From: GCA-003244245 sp036266995
Lineage (GTDB): Bacteria; Actinomycetota; Actinomycetes; Mycobacteriales; Pseudonocardiaceae
DNA: 31,850 nucleotides
Assembly: GCA_036266995.1 (NCBI GenBank)
Contig: DATAWX010000130.1
Span: forward strand, 1-31,850
Direction: 5' to 3'
Below the pieces are notes generated by a model. That model was not told the origin of the DNA, searched no databases, and saw only the letters and a program-made list of their open reading frames with translations. The position numbers and the translations under genes are program-made. This document shows, piece after piece, positions 15,747-24,037 of the stretch. Each line of letters starts with the position of its first letter. The stretch's first letter is position 1.

Positions 15747-15940
15747 AGCCCAGCCCGGTATGAACTCGGGATGACAGGCAGTCAAACACGACGCGACGCG
15801 ACCCCGCGGTCGGCGGCCCTGAGGCAGTCCGACTGAACCGGCAACAGGAACCCACCAGAGGACACTCGTTCAGGCCTGAGCTGGGGACAAGCCCCGATTC
15901 TTCGCGCCCTCGATCCTCGATAGTGGATCTTAAACCATCC

Positions 15941-16080
15941 ATATGAGTGATGACAAGGACGATGTGTAACGATATGTAGCTGTCCCCTGTGGGGTTGGTA
16001 GCAACCATCTCGTCGTCTGCAGTACCTCTTCCGTTCGCCTACATGGGGGAACGTCCCCCCAGTCAAATCCGTGCGTGCGG
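15941..16080 (+). promoter_or_regulatory. conserved leader, copy A (before the pst operon)
   Basis: This stretch aligns without a net gap with 25651-25790. Landmarks: TGACAAG at 15951; GTAGC(T/C)GTCCCCTGTGGG at 15976; CGTCTGCAGT at 16014; CGTCCCC at 16052; ATCCGTG at 16067. The first and last landmarks are 91 bases apart from GTAGC to ATCCGTG in both copies. Direct repeats GATG, GATG, GATA at 15949, 15961 and 15971 resemble a response-regulator site. It can form two hairpins: GGTTG/CAACC (15993-16006), and GGGGG/CCCCC just upstream of ATCCGTG. The rest of the 345-base gap shows nothing else. Confidence 0.6.
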
Positions 16081-16091
16081 AAGGGTCCCCG

Positions 16092-16517
16092 ATGGCTGCT
16101 GCTCGGTTCCAGGTGGTCTCCGCGGTGCGCTCGATCCGCGTGCCGGCGCCACGCGAGCCGGTCGAGAGCGCTGGATCGGGGGCCGCGCCTCCAGTGACCG
16201 TCAACCGCGGTTTCACCTGGAGGTTCATGTCCGCTAATAACCGCAGCCTGGCGAAGTCGGCACAGGTCGCGCCGGACGTGGAGTCGTGTCTGGAAACGAT
16301 TCGCACCTTGCGGGAAGGCCTGCCGCACTCGGTCGGAGAGACGTCGCGAAACGGGCACGGGCAGTGGGTGTGGCGGATCCGCCTGGCCGACGAGGTCATC
16401 GCCACCGCCGCTCGCAGCTACCCACGGGAGATCCGCGCCCGGATGACCTGTGACGCCTTCATGCTGCTGGTCGCGACGACTCCGGACACGGCCCCGGTGC
16501 AGGTGATGTACCGGTGA
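16092..16517 (+). CDS. DUF1508-like (YegP-type) protein, first gene of pst operon
   Basis: This 141-residue protein starts at ATG 16092 with GGAAGGG 6 bases upstream. Two related segments can be aligned: FTWRFMSANNRSLAKSAQVA, then SCLETIRTLRE; and WVWRIRLADEVIATAARSYP, then RMTCDAFMLLV. Each resembles the small DUF1508/YegP repeat (aromatic-x-W-R, then small polar strand, then helix), a fold of unknown function usually found in tandem. The stop overlaps the pstC start by 4 bases (GTGA), so it is translationally coupled to the transporter. A regulatory or sensing role in the Pst system is inferred only from this coupling. Confidence 0.7.
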   Translation: MAAARFQVVSAVRSIRVPAPREPVESAGSGAAPPVTVNRGFTWRFMSANNRSLAKSAQVAPDVESCLETIRTLREGLPHSVGETSRNGHGQWVWRIRLADEVIATAARSYPREIRARMTCDAFMLLVATTPDTAPVQVMYR

Positions 16518-17536
16518 CCACTGTGATGACCGCGCCTGCACCGGGGCCCGCTGGTCCACCGGAGGCGGCGCGGCGGGTGAAGGCGGTCTCGGGTGGTGCC
16601 GACCGGGTCTTCCGCATCTCGCTGCGCAGCTCCGGCATCGCGGTGCTCGCCGTCATGGGCACGATCGGGCTGTTCCTGTTCTTCCAGGGCTCCCAAGCGC
16701 TCGGCGTTGCCGGCTTTAAATTCCTCACCGACCAGGCGTGGGAACCCGACTCGCACAACTTCGGGATCGCCACGGTGATCCCCCTGACGATCCTGATCGC
16801 ACTGGTGGCGGTTGCCTTCGCGCTGCCGCTGGCCACCGGGGTGGCGCTCTACATCTCCGAGTACGCGCCGCGCCAGCTGCGCCGAGCCCTGGTCAACATC
16901 ATCGACCTGATGGCAGCGATACCGGGCGTGGTGTATGGACTGTGGGGTTTCTACTTTCTCAACCCGACGATCATCCCGCTGGCCAGATTCCTGTCCTCGC
17001 ATTTCGGCTGGGTCCCCTTACTGGGCATCCACGACGCAAACCCCAACGATCCGTTGCAGACCGGGACGATCTACGAGTCCTCGACGTTCGTCGCGGGCAT
17101 CGTGGTGGCGCTGATCATCATACCGACCATCTGCTCGGTGATGCGGGAGTCCTTCTTCCAGGCCCCGGTCGGCGAACGCGAGGGCGCCTACGCGCTCGGC
17201 GCCACCCGGTGGGGGATGATCCGCAGCGTCGTGCTGCCGTTCGGCCAGGGCGGGATGATCGGCGGCACCATGCTCGGTCTCGGCCGGGCGCTGGGCGAGA
17301 CCATCGCTGTGTACAAGGTCTTGACGCCCGTGTACCACATCCAGACCGAGATCCTGCGCAGTGGCACGAATGCGGTGGCGCCGCTGATCGCCCTGAAGTT
17401 CGAAGCGGCCAGCCCGTTCGGGCTGTCGGCCTTGTTCGCCGCCGGGCTGTCGCTGTTCCTCCTGACCCTGGTGGTCAACTTCGGTGCATCGGCGATCATC
17501 GCGCGCACCCGCTCCGGCGCGTTGAGTGATGCATAG
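16514..17536 (+). CDS. pstC: phosphate ABC transporter permease PstC
   Basis: This 340-residue inner-membrane permease of the high-affinity phosphate transporter is made as GTG 16514, overlapping the preceding stop; AGGTG stands 8 bases before. It has six hydrophobic segments, starting SGIAVLAVMGTIGLFLFFQG. The Pst-typical VALYISEYAPRQLRRALVNI and IDLMAAIPGVVYGLWGFYFL follow. The EAA loop that contacts PstB is GAYALGATRWGMIRSVVLPF, followed by GRALGETIAV, which is diagnostic for PstC/PstA. The N-terminus carries a Pro/Ala-rich cytoplasmic extension of about 30 residues. pstA follows directly. Confidence 0.96.
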   Translation: MTTVMTAPAPGPAGPPEAARRVKAVSGGADRVFRISLRSSGIAVLAVMGTIGLFLFFQGSQALGVAGFKFLTDQAWEPDSHNFGIATVIPLTILIALVAVAFALPLATGVALYISEYAPRQLRRALVNIIDLMAAIPGVVYGLWGFYFLNPTIIPLARFLSSHFGWVPLLGIHDANPNDPLQTGTIYESSTFVAGIVVALIIIPTICSVMRESFFQAPVGEREGAYALGATRWGMIRSVVLPFGQGGMIGGTMLGLGRALGETIAVYKVLTPVYHIQTEILRSGTNAVAPLIALKFEAASPFGLSALFAAGLSLFLLTLVVNFGASAIIARTRSGALSDA

Positions 17537-18748
17537 ATGACGACGACGATCCCCCCACGCGTTGCTGAACGCGCGGTGCCCGCCGAAGCCGCAGACCCGG
17601 ACGCGCCGCTGGCCCCGGAGATCCGCAGGTCCACCTCGACACGTGGTCTGTCCGACCACGTTGCGCTCGCCGGGGCCGCTGCGGCCGCGTTGAGCTTGAC
17701 CGCCCTGCTGACCACCAGGGTGATCGCGTCGGTCAACCCTTTTGGCTTCCTGGTAATCGCATACGTGCTGTTCCTCGTGCTCTACGGGGTGCTGGTGTCC
17801 CTCGAGGACGACGGCCGTACGGTCCGGGATCGGCTTGCCGCCGTGGCCATGCACAGCGCGGCTGTCGTCACGCTGATCGCGCTGTTGTTCGTCGTCGCCT
17901 TCACGTTCTGGCGAAGCCGCGCCGCGCTGCCACATTGGAATTTTTTCACCCAGGACCTGCAGCTGACCGGCCCGCTGGACCCGCTGTCCAGCGGCGGCAT
18001 CGTGCACGCCCTTGCCGGCACCCTCATCGAGATCATCATCGCGCTGCTCATCGTCGTGCCGTTGGGGTTGTCCTGTGCGGTGTACCTCAACGAGACCCGG
18101 GGGGCGCTGGCCCGTTTCGTGCGCACCGTGGTCGAGGCGATGACCGCACTTCCGGCCATCGTGGCCGCGCTGTTCGTCCTCGCGTCGTTCATTCTCATCC
18201 TGGGGTTGGCCAAGTCGGGGCTGGCCGCCGCCTTGGCGATCAGCATGATGATGCTGCCGATCATCATCCGGGCCTCGGACGTGGTGATCAGGCTGGTACC
18301 CGGCTCGCTGCGGGAGGCTTCGCTCGCGCTGGGCGCGCCCCGCTGGCGCACCGTGTGGCACGTGATACTGCCCACCGCACGCTCCGGGCTGACCACCGCC
18401 GTGCTACTGGCCACCGCGCGGGGGATCGGCGAGACCTCGCCGGTGCTGATCACCGCCGGGTTCGGCTCCAGCCTCAACTTCGACCCCACCAAGGGCCCGA
18501 TGGTGTCGCTGCCGCTGCTCACCTTTGTCTTGTCGAACTCCCCGGAACCCAGGGTCATCGACAGAGCATTCGGCGCTGCCGCCGTACTGCTGGTGCTGGT
18601 GCTGGTGCTGTTCGCGCTGGCCAGGGTGTTCGGCGGCCGGTCGGCCGGTGAGTTGTCCCCGCGGGCGCAGCGAAAGCGTTCGCGCGAGTCCCAGCAAGAT
18701 CTCGTCCGGTTCAACTCCCGGCACAACGTCACAGGGCAGAGGGGATGA
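17537..18748 (+). CDS. pstA: phosphate ABC transporter permease PstA
   Basis: This 403-residue permease partner of PstC is longer than the usual 280-300 residues. A cytoplasmic N-terminus of about 40 residues and an extra pair of membrane segments (HVALAGAAAAALSLTALLTT, VNPFGFLVIAYVLFLVLYGV) precede the core. A polar C-terminal tail (SPRAQRKRSRESQQDLVRFN) ends it. The core shows YLNETRGALARFVRTVVEAM, the EAA loop EASLALGAPRWRTVWHVILP and GIGETSPVLITAG. ATG 17537 directly follows the pstC stop, and its own stop overlaps the pstS start (ATGA). Confidence 0.95.
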   Translation: MTTTIPPRVAERAVPAEAADPDAPLAPEIRRSTSTRGLSDHVALAGAAAAALSLTALLTTRVIASVNPFGFLVIAYVLFLVLYGVLVSLEDDGRTVRDRLAAVAMHSAAVVTLIALLFVVAFTFWRSRAALPHWNFFTQDLQLTGPLDPLSSGGIVHALAGTLIEIIIALLIVVPLGLSCAVYLNETRGALARFVRTVVEAMTALPAIVAALFVLASFILILGLAKSGLAAALAISMMMLPIIIRASDVVIRLVPGSLREASLALGAPRWRTVWHVILPTARSGLTTAVLLATARGIGETSPVLITAGFGSSLNFDPTKGPMVSLPLLTFVLSNSPEPRVIDRAFGAAAVLLVLVLVLFALARVFGGRSAGELSPRAQRKRSRESQQDLVRFNSRHNVTGQRG

Positions 18749-20460
18749 CGATCATGACGGCCAACATCGGTCCCAGGCGCGGCCACCCGGGTTCAGGGGG
18801 ATGGCGCATCGTGGCGTTGCTGGCGGCGATGGTCGTCGCCGGGGCGACGCTGTCTGTACTCGCGCCGAGCGCCGGCGCCGCGGCCGGCTTCGTCCCGATC
18901 AGCGGTTCCGGCTCGACCTGGAGCTCCAACGCGCAGGACCAGTGGCGGCGCAACGTGGCCAGCCTCTACGGCATCACGGTGAACTTCTCGCCGAACGGCT
19001 CGACCAGTGGCCGCAACGACTTCCGGACCGGTCAAGTCGACTACGCCGTCTCGGAGATCCCGTTCGGGCTCAAGGACGGCGGGGTGCTCGACCCGAACCC
19101 GCCCCGGGCGTTCGGATACATGCCGATCGTCGCCGGCGGTACGTCGTTTATGTACAACCTGCATATCGGCGGCAAGCGGGTGACCAACCTGCGGCTGTCC
19201 GGGCTGACCCTCACCAAGATCTTCACCCAGCAGATCACCAACTGGTCCGACCCGGCAATCAAGGCGGACAACCCGTCGCTGACCCTGCCGGCCCGCCAGA
19301 TCGTGCCGGTGGTGTACTCCAACGGCTCGGGTACCAGCGCTGCGTTCACCGGCTGGATGGCCAACCAGTTCCCGGCCCAGTGGGACGACTACTGCCACCG
19401 TAACGGCAAGAACCTCACGCCCTGCGGGTTCACCTCGTTCTACCCGGTGGGCCCCGGGATGCAGGCCAAGGCCCAGTCCCAAGGTGTGGCCGGGTTCGTC
19501 GCCCAGGACACCAGCGAGGGCGCGATCACCTACGTCGAGTACTCCTACGCCCGCAATGCAGGCTTCCCAGTGGCCAAGCTGCTCAACAAGGCGGGCTACT
19601 TCGTCGAGCCCACGGCGGGCAACGTCGCCGTCGCGCTGCTTCAGGCGAAGCTCCTACCCGACCTCACCTCGGACCTGAGCAAGGTCTACATCGACCCAGA
19701 CCCGCGGGCCTACCCGATGTCCAGCTACAGCTACATGATCCTGCCGAAGGACACCAGTCCGGACTCCCACTTCAACACCGAGAAGGGCAAGACGTTGTCG
19801 GAGTTCGCTGCCTACTTCCTCTGTGAGGGGCAGCAGCAGGCCGACACCCTGGGTTACTCGCCGCTGCCGATCAACCTGGTGCAGGACGGGGTCGATCAGA
19901 TCAACCAGATCCCCGGCTCGACCAAGAAGCTCGACCGCAACAACCTGACCCACTGCAACAACCCGACGGTCTCCCCGGACGGGGGGAATCTGGTCGCCGA
20001 GAACGCGCCACAGCCCAGCCCGTGTGACAAACAGGGAGCGCCGACGCAGTGCGCCATCGGCACCGGTGGGGCCCCACAGAATACGGCGAACAGCGGCGGC
20101 TCGAACGGCGGTGCCGCCAGTGGCGCGAACGGCGGCACCGCCGGTGGCACGAACGGCGGCACCACCGGCGGCATCAACGGCGGAGCCAGCAACCCGATAG
20201 ACCCTAGCGGCGGCACGGTCGCCGGCGGATCGACCGCGGGCGGGGTGATCGACCCGAATACCGGCCAGGTGATCGGGGGCTCGTCGGCAGGTGGTTCCGG
20301 CAGCTCCGACGTCACCGCCTTGCCGGTGTCGGTGGATGCCGCCGATAACCGGCGGCAGATAGTGCTGGGGGTGCTCGCTGCCGTCCTGCTGCTCGCCCTC
20401 GTGCTCGGGCCACCCCTGGTCGCGCGCACCATGCGTGCCCGATCTGGGCTCCAGGAATGA
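18745..20460 (+). CDS. pstS: PstS phosphate-binding protein with C-terminal membrane anchor
   Basis: This 571-residue phosphate-binding protein delivers phosphate to PstCA. The signal peptide ends near LAPSAGA. The binding domain carries the PstS phosphate loops: ISGSGSTWSSNAQDQW, NGSTSGRNDFRTGQVDYAVS and VYSNGSGTSAAFTGWM. The family C-terminal motif is YFLCEGQQQADTLGYSPLPI. Instead of a lipobox Cys, the protein continues into an Asn/Gly/Thr-rich linker (GGTAGGTNGGTTGGINGGAS). It ends in a transmembrane helix (VLGVLAAVLLLALVLGPPLV) and a short basic tail, so it is a type I anchored receptor. No LPXTG is present. Start may be ATG 18745 or ATG 18754 (GAGGGG 9 bases upstream). Confidence 0.93.
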   Translation: MTIMTANIGPRRGHPGSGGWRIVALLAAMVVAGATLSVLAPSAGAAAGFVPISGSGSTWSSNAQDQWRRNVASLYGITVNFSPNGSTSGRNDFRTGQVDYAVSEIPFGLKDGGVLDPNPPRAFGYMPIVAGGTSFMYNLHIGGKRVTNLRLSGLTLTKIFTQQITNWSDPAIKADNPSLTLPARQIVPVVYSNGSGTSAAFTGWMANQFPAQWDDYCHRNGKNLTPCGFTSFYPVGPGMQAKAQSQGVAGFVAQDTSEGAITYVEYSYARNAGFPVAKLLNKAGYFVEPTAGNVAVALLQAKLLPDLTSDLSKVYIDPDPRAYPMSSYSYMILPKDTSPDSHFNTEKGKTLSEFAAYFLCEGQQQADTLGYSPLPINLVQDGVDQINQIPGSTKKLDRNNLTHCNNPTVSPDGGNLVAENAPQPSPCDKQGAPTQCAIGTGGAPQNTANSGGSNGGAASGANGGTAGGTNGGTTGGINGGASNPIDPSGGTVAGGSTAGGVIDPNTGQVIGGSSAGGSGSSDVTALPVSVDAADNRRQIVLGVLAAVLLLALVLGPPLVARTMRARSGLQE

Positions 20461-20496
20461 CACAGGCATGAGTAGTCCGATGCGAGCCCCCGGGTC

Positions 20497-21573
20497 GTGA
20501 GCACTCGAGGGCAGGTCAGGTTGTTGCCCGAGGCCGGGGGTGGCGCGCACCGGCGGGACAGGACCGATCGCGATGAGCAGCGGGGCGCCGTGCCGGTGCC
20601 GGCGGCGAACGACCGGGTGGAGCAGCGGCTGGTGCCGCGGCCGGCGGAGCCCGCCGAGCGAGCGCTGCCGGCTATGGCCGCTGGGGTGCCGGGCCGCAGT
20701 GCGGAGTTCGAGCTGGCCGGCCAGGTGCTGGGCGTCGTCGCGGTGCTCGCGTTGTGCTTCCTGATCGAGTTGACCGTGCTGGGCAACCTGCGCCATGACC
20801 GGGACCAGGCGCAGCTCGCCGATTTGTTCCGCATCGAGCTCGCCCAGCCCGGCCCCCCTGTCGCGCTGGCGCCGGTCGGTCCGTTCGACGACGCGGGCAA
20901 GCCGTTGGCGGCCGGCGCGCCGGTGGCCCTGTTGGAGATCCCGAAGCTGGGTCTGCGAGAGGTCGTGGGGGAGGGCACGTCGTCGGAGATCCTGATGTCC
21001 GGTCCGGGTCACCGCCGGGACACTCCACTGCCGGGCCAGGTCGGGATCAGCGTGATCGCCGGCCGGCGGGCGACCTACGGCGCACCGTTTAGGTCCATCG
21101 ATCGGCTACGCCCCGGTGACCCGATCACGGTGACCACCGGGCAGGGCAAGCATTCCTTCAAGGTGCTCGATGTGCGCTACGCCGGCAACCCGGTGCCACC
21201 CCTGCCGACCAGCGGCCAGGGCCAGCTGACCCTGGTGACCACGGCGGTGCCGGCCAGCGGGATCTTGTCGGCATTCCGGCCCACCGACGTGGTGCGCGTG
21301 GACGCTGCGCTGGTCAGCGCCGCCCAATCGAGGCCCCCCCAGATGCCCTCAGTCGCTGTGCCACCAGCCGACGCGCTGATGGCCGGTGACAGTTCAGCGC
21401 TGCTCAGCGTCGTCGGATGGTCGATGTTGCTGCTTGCGGCCGGCGTGGCCACCGTGTGGGTCCGCTTCCGCACCGGGTGGTGGCAGGCCTGGGTGATCGG
21501 CGTTCCGGTGTTGGTCACGCTCGGCCTTACCGCGTCCGACGCGCTCGCCGCCCTACTACCGAACCTGCTATGA
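20497..21573 (+). CDS. sortase-fold protein lacking catalytic His and Cys
   Basis: This 358-residue protein is predicted as: cytoplasmic N-terminus, one membrane helix (LGVVAVLALCFLIELTVLGN), an extracellular sortase domain at about 143-272 and two C-terminal helices. The sortase core is recognisable: VALLEIPKLGLREVVGEGTS, SVIAGRRATYGAPFRSIDRL, FKVLDVRYAG and LTLVTTAVPASG. In active sortases the AGH(R/x)xxxGAPF His and the LTL(V/T)TC Cys are catalytic. Here they are Arg190 and Thr249, so transpeptidation is not expected. Start is GTG 20497; the stop overlaps pstB (ATGA). It lies inside the pst operon between PstS and PstB, so it probably acts as a structural or ligand-binding partner of the anchored receptor. 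Confidence 0.82.
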   Translation: MSTRGQVRLLPEAGGGAHRRDRTDRDEQRGAVPVPAANDRVEQRLVPRPAEPAERALPAMAAGVPGRSAEFELAGQVLGVVAVLALCFLIELTVLGNLRHDRDQAQLADLFRIELAQPGPPVALAPVGPFDDAGKPLAAGAPVALLEIPKLGLREVVGEGTSSEILMSGPGHRRDTPLPGQVGISVIAGRRATYGAPFRSIDRLRPGDPITVTTGQGKHSFKVLDVRYAGNPVPPLPTSGQGQLTLVTTAVPASGILSAFRPTDVVRVDAALVSAAQSRPPQMPSVAVPPADALMAGDSSALLSVVGWSMLLLAAGVATVWVRFRTGWWQAWVIGVPVLVTLGLTASDALAALLPNLL

Positions 21574-22520
21574 CCGACCCGGAATCGAGGAGTCCAGAGG
21601 CCATGACCCCCGACGCCATGACCACGATCATGCCCGCCGTAGCTCCGCAGGCCATCGCAGTGCCGCCCGCGCCGGCCACGCGGCCCCTTACACCGGACGT
21701 GCCGATCGCGCCACCTACCCCGGACCGGCTGGCCGCGCCGGCCGAGCTGGCCGCGCTGGAGGCCCGGTCGATCTCGGCCTGGTTCGGTGACCGCAAGGTC
21801 CTCGACCGGGTGTCGTTGTTCATGCCGGCGGGATCGGTGAGTGCGCTCATCGGGCCATCCGGCTGCGGCAAGTCGACTTTTCTGCGGATTCTCAACCGGA
21901 TGCATGAGCTGATCCCGTCGGCGACGCTGGCCGGTGAGGTGTTGTTGTCCGGCTCGGACATCTACGACGCGCAGTGGAAGCTCACCGACGCCCGCCGGGC
22001 GATCGGGATGGTCTTTCAGAAACCCAACCCGTTCCCGGCGATGTCCATCGCGGACAACGTGACAGCCGGGTTGAAGCTCACCGGGATCAAGGCCTCCCGA
22101 GACGAGAAGGACGACCTGATCGAGGAGTGCCTGTCCAAAGCCGGGTTGTGGAAGGAAGTACGCGACCGGTTGCGGCAACCCGGCGGCGCGCTGTCGGGTG
22201 GGCAGCAACAGCGGTTGTGCATCGCGCGGTCGCTGGCGGTGCGCCCTGAGGTGCTGCTGATGGATGAACCCTGCTCGGCGCTGGATCCCACCTCGACCCG
22301 GCGTATCGAGCAGACCATCGCCGAGCTCGCGCACGAGGTGACGATCGTGATCGTCACCCACAACATGCAGCAGGCCCAACGGGTCTCCCAGCAAAGTGCG
22401 TTCTTCCTCGCTGAGCAGGGCACGCCGGGCGTGATCGTCGAGGCCGGACCGACAGAAATGATCTTCGATTCGCCGAAGGATTCCCGCACCGCTGACTACG
22501 TTCACGGCCGCTTCGGCTGA
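21570..22520 (+). CDS. pstB: phosphate ABC transporter ATPase PstB
   Basis: This 316-residue ATPase of the Pst transporter has Walker A GPSGCGKST at residues 95-103, signature LSGGQQQR near 208, Walker B VLLMDEPCSALDP near 228 and switch His in VIVTHNMQQAQRVS. The Pst-specific Q-loop region VFQKPNPFPAMSIADNV is intact. A Pro/Ala-rich N-terminal extension of about 60 residues precedes the ABC domain, which is absent from standard 250-residue PstB proteins. ATG 21570 overlaps the sortase-like stop by 4 bases. ATG 21603 would shorten the extension by 11 residues. Confidence 0.96.
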   Translation: MTDPESRSPEAMTPDAMTTIMPAVAPQAIAVPPAPATRPLTPDVPIAPPTPDRLAAPAELAALEARSISAWFGDRKVLDRVSLFMPAGSVSALIGPSGCGKSTFLRILNRMHELIPSATLAGEVLLSGSDIYDAQWKLTDARRAIGMVFQKPNPFPAMSIADNVTAGLKLTGIKASRDEKDDLIEECLSKAGLWKEVRDRLRQPGGALSGGQQQRLCIARSLAVRPEVLLMDEPCSALDPTSTRRIEQTIAELAHEVTIVIVTHNMQQAQRVSQQSAFFLAEQGTPGVIVEAGPTEMIFDSPKDSRTADYVHGRFG

Positions 22521-22549
22521 CCCACAGGCAAACCAGGAGGGCACCGCCG

Positions 22550-23803
22550 ATGGCCGAGAGTGATTCCCAATGCACGGTCCAGGATCCCGCGCCCGGGCCG
22601 CGGCCGCTGTTGCATGGGCGCCGCACGCGGGTGGCGGTGGCCTTGATCGGCTTACTGTGCAGCCTGGGAGTGCCGGTCGCAGTGTTGAGCGGCCCGACGC
22701 CCACCGTCGATGGGCATGCCGTTGGCTCTCTGGTCGACCCGGCCGGGCTCGGGGTGACCGGGGCGCTTCCCGGGGACCCGCTGCCGGTCGAGTCCGCGCC
22801 TGGTGCGGCGCCCACTGCGGCCCCTTCGACTGTGCCTGGTGATCCCGCCGGCGCCGCCTTGCCTGGGATCGCGACTCCGGGCAACCTGCCGGACGGACCG
22901 TTGGGGATCCCGGGTGCCGTGCTCGACGCTTACCAGTTCGCCCAGCGGTCATTGGCGGCGCTGCGGCCGGGTTGCCACCTGCCCTGGTCGGTGCTGGCCG
23001 GGATCGGGCGCATCGAGTCCAACCACGCCAGCGACGGGCGGGTGGACGCCTTCGGTAACACCCTCGGGCCGATCCTGGGTCCGCGGCTGGACGGATCTCC
23101 GGGCATGGCCGCCATCCCCGACACCGACCATGGACAGCTCGACGGGGACACCGTGTGGGACCGGGCGGTGGGCCCGATGCAGTTCATCCCCGCCAGTTGG
23201 CGGGCCTACGGCGTCGACGGCAACGGCGACGGGGTGGCCAATCCGAACAACATCTACGACGCCACCGTCACCACGGGCCTCTACCTGTGCGCCGGGGGTG
23301 CTGACCTCGCCGATCCGGCCCAGCTGCAGGCCGCTGTGTTCCGGTACAACCACTCAGCGGACTACGTCAACGTCGTGTTGCAATGGGCCCAGGCGTACCT
23401 GACCGGTGCTGTCCCCGTGCCGTCGGCGCCGGGGCCGGTGCCGCCGGGTGTCAACGGCAACGGTGGCCGGTTGACCGTGCCCGACGCCGTCTCCCTCGCA
23501 GCCGCCATCGCGCATCCCACTCCGCTGGCAGCGGCGCCTTCCGCGACGATTGCCTCCCCGACGACCACACCGTCCGTGCCTCCGATCGCGACCACGACGC
23601 AGCCCCCGCCAACCACGGCGCCCCCGACGACCACAACGGCGCCCCCGGCAACGTCGACCTCCTCGGTGCCGACCACCTCCCCGGTGCCGACGGCGCCGGT
23701 GACACCGACACCGACGGCGCCCCCCGCGACCGCGCCGTTCCCCACCCCCACCCCCACGGTGACGCCTCAGCCGGCACCGGGTCTGCCGTCCCCATCACCG
23801 TGA
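22550..23803 (+). CDS. secreted lytic transglycosylase with Pro/Thr-rich tail
   Basis: This protein of about 417 residues starts at ATG 22550 with AGGAGG 9 bases upstream. A short cytoplasmic part is followed by a membrane/signal helix (RVAVALIGLLCSLGVPVAVL). After a Pro/Ala linker comes a lysozyme-like transglycosylase domain (about 125-285): CHLPWSVLAGIGRIESNHAS, with Glu156 the likely catalytic acid; AVGPMQFIPASWRAYGVDGN; GDGVANPNNIYDATVTTGLY and FRYNHSADYVNVVLQW. It cleaves the MurNAc-GlcNAc bond of peptidoglycan. The last 120 residues are Pro/Thr/Ala-rich, probably a wall-spanning tail. It follows pstB by 29 bases, so it is probably the last gene of the pst operon. Confidence 0.88.
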   Translation: MAESDSQCTVQDPAPGPRPLLHGRRTRVAVALIGLLCSLGVPVAVLSGPTPTVDGHAVGSLVDPAGLGVTGALPGDPLPVESAPGAAPTAAPSTVPGDPAGAALPGIATPGNLPDGPLGIPGAVLDAYQFAQRSLAALRPGCHLPWSVLAGIGRIESNHASDGRVDAFGNTLGPILGPRLDGSPGMAAIPDTDHGQLDGDTVWDRAVGPMQFIPASWRAYGVDGNGDGVANPNNIYDATVTTGLYLCAGGADLADPAQLQAAVFRYNHSADYVNVVLQWAQAYLTGAVPVPSAPGPVPPGVNGNGGRLTVPDAVSLAAAIAHPTPLAAAPSATIASPTTTPSVPPIATTTQPPPTTAPPTTTTAPPATSTSSVPTTSPVPTAPVTPTPTAPPATAPFPTPTPTVTPQPAPGLPSPSP

Positions 23804-23854
23804 CCGCTCGATACCAGCCCCAGGCAGCTGACAGCGGCTGAACCACCAATGGCT

Positions 23855-23990
23855 CCATTTAGCGGTTCCAGGTCCGCGGATTGACGTTTGTAAGCAAGAC
23901 GGTAATTTCTTGGTTGACTGTAGGGCTTCCTGTGTTCATCTTGGCGGCGCAGCGTCTCACTTTCGTATCCGTGTCGTGAGAGGTGAACTC
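23855..23990 (+). promoter_or_regulatory. conserved leader, copy C (before the HTTM gene)
   Basis: It aligns with copy B over about 75 bases with one inserted or deleted base: CTTGGT(T/C)GACTG at 23909, GTTCATCTT at 23934, GGCGCAGCGTC at 23945, TATCCGTGT at 23966. A weaker match to the GTAGC-GTCCCC block (TAGCGGTTCC) lies at 23860. The GAT-repeat promoter block of copies A and B is not evident. It ends about 50 bases before ATG 24038. Confidence 0.55.
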
Positions 23991-24037
23991 GTGGTCGAGG
24001 CTTTAACCATCGGCGCGGCGGGCCCGGCGGGAATTCC

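Noticed and set aside
17018..18361. Long minus-strand ORF opposite pstC/pstA
   Set aside because: Its translation is Arg/Gln/His-rich low-quality sequence, the mirror of GC-rich codons of two clearly identified permease genes. It has no ribosome site or family feature.
21177..22952. Long minus-strand ORF opposite the sortase-like gene and pstB
   Set aside because: Same reason: it lies across several certain genes and reads as compositional shadow.
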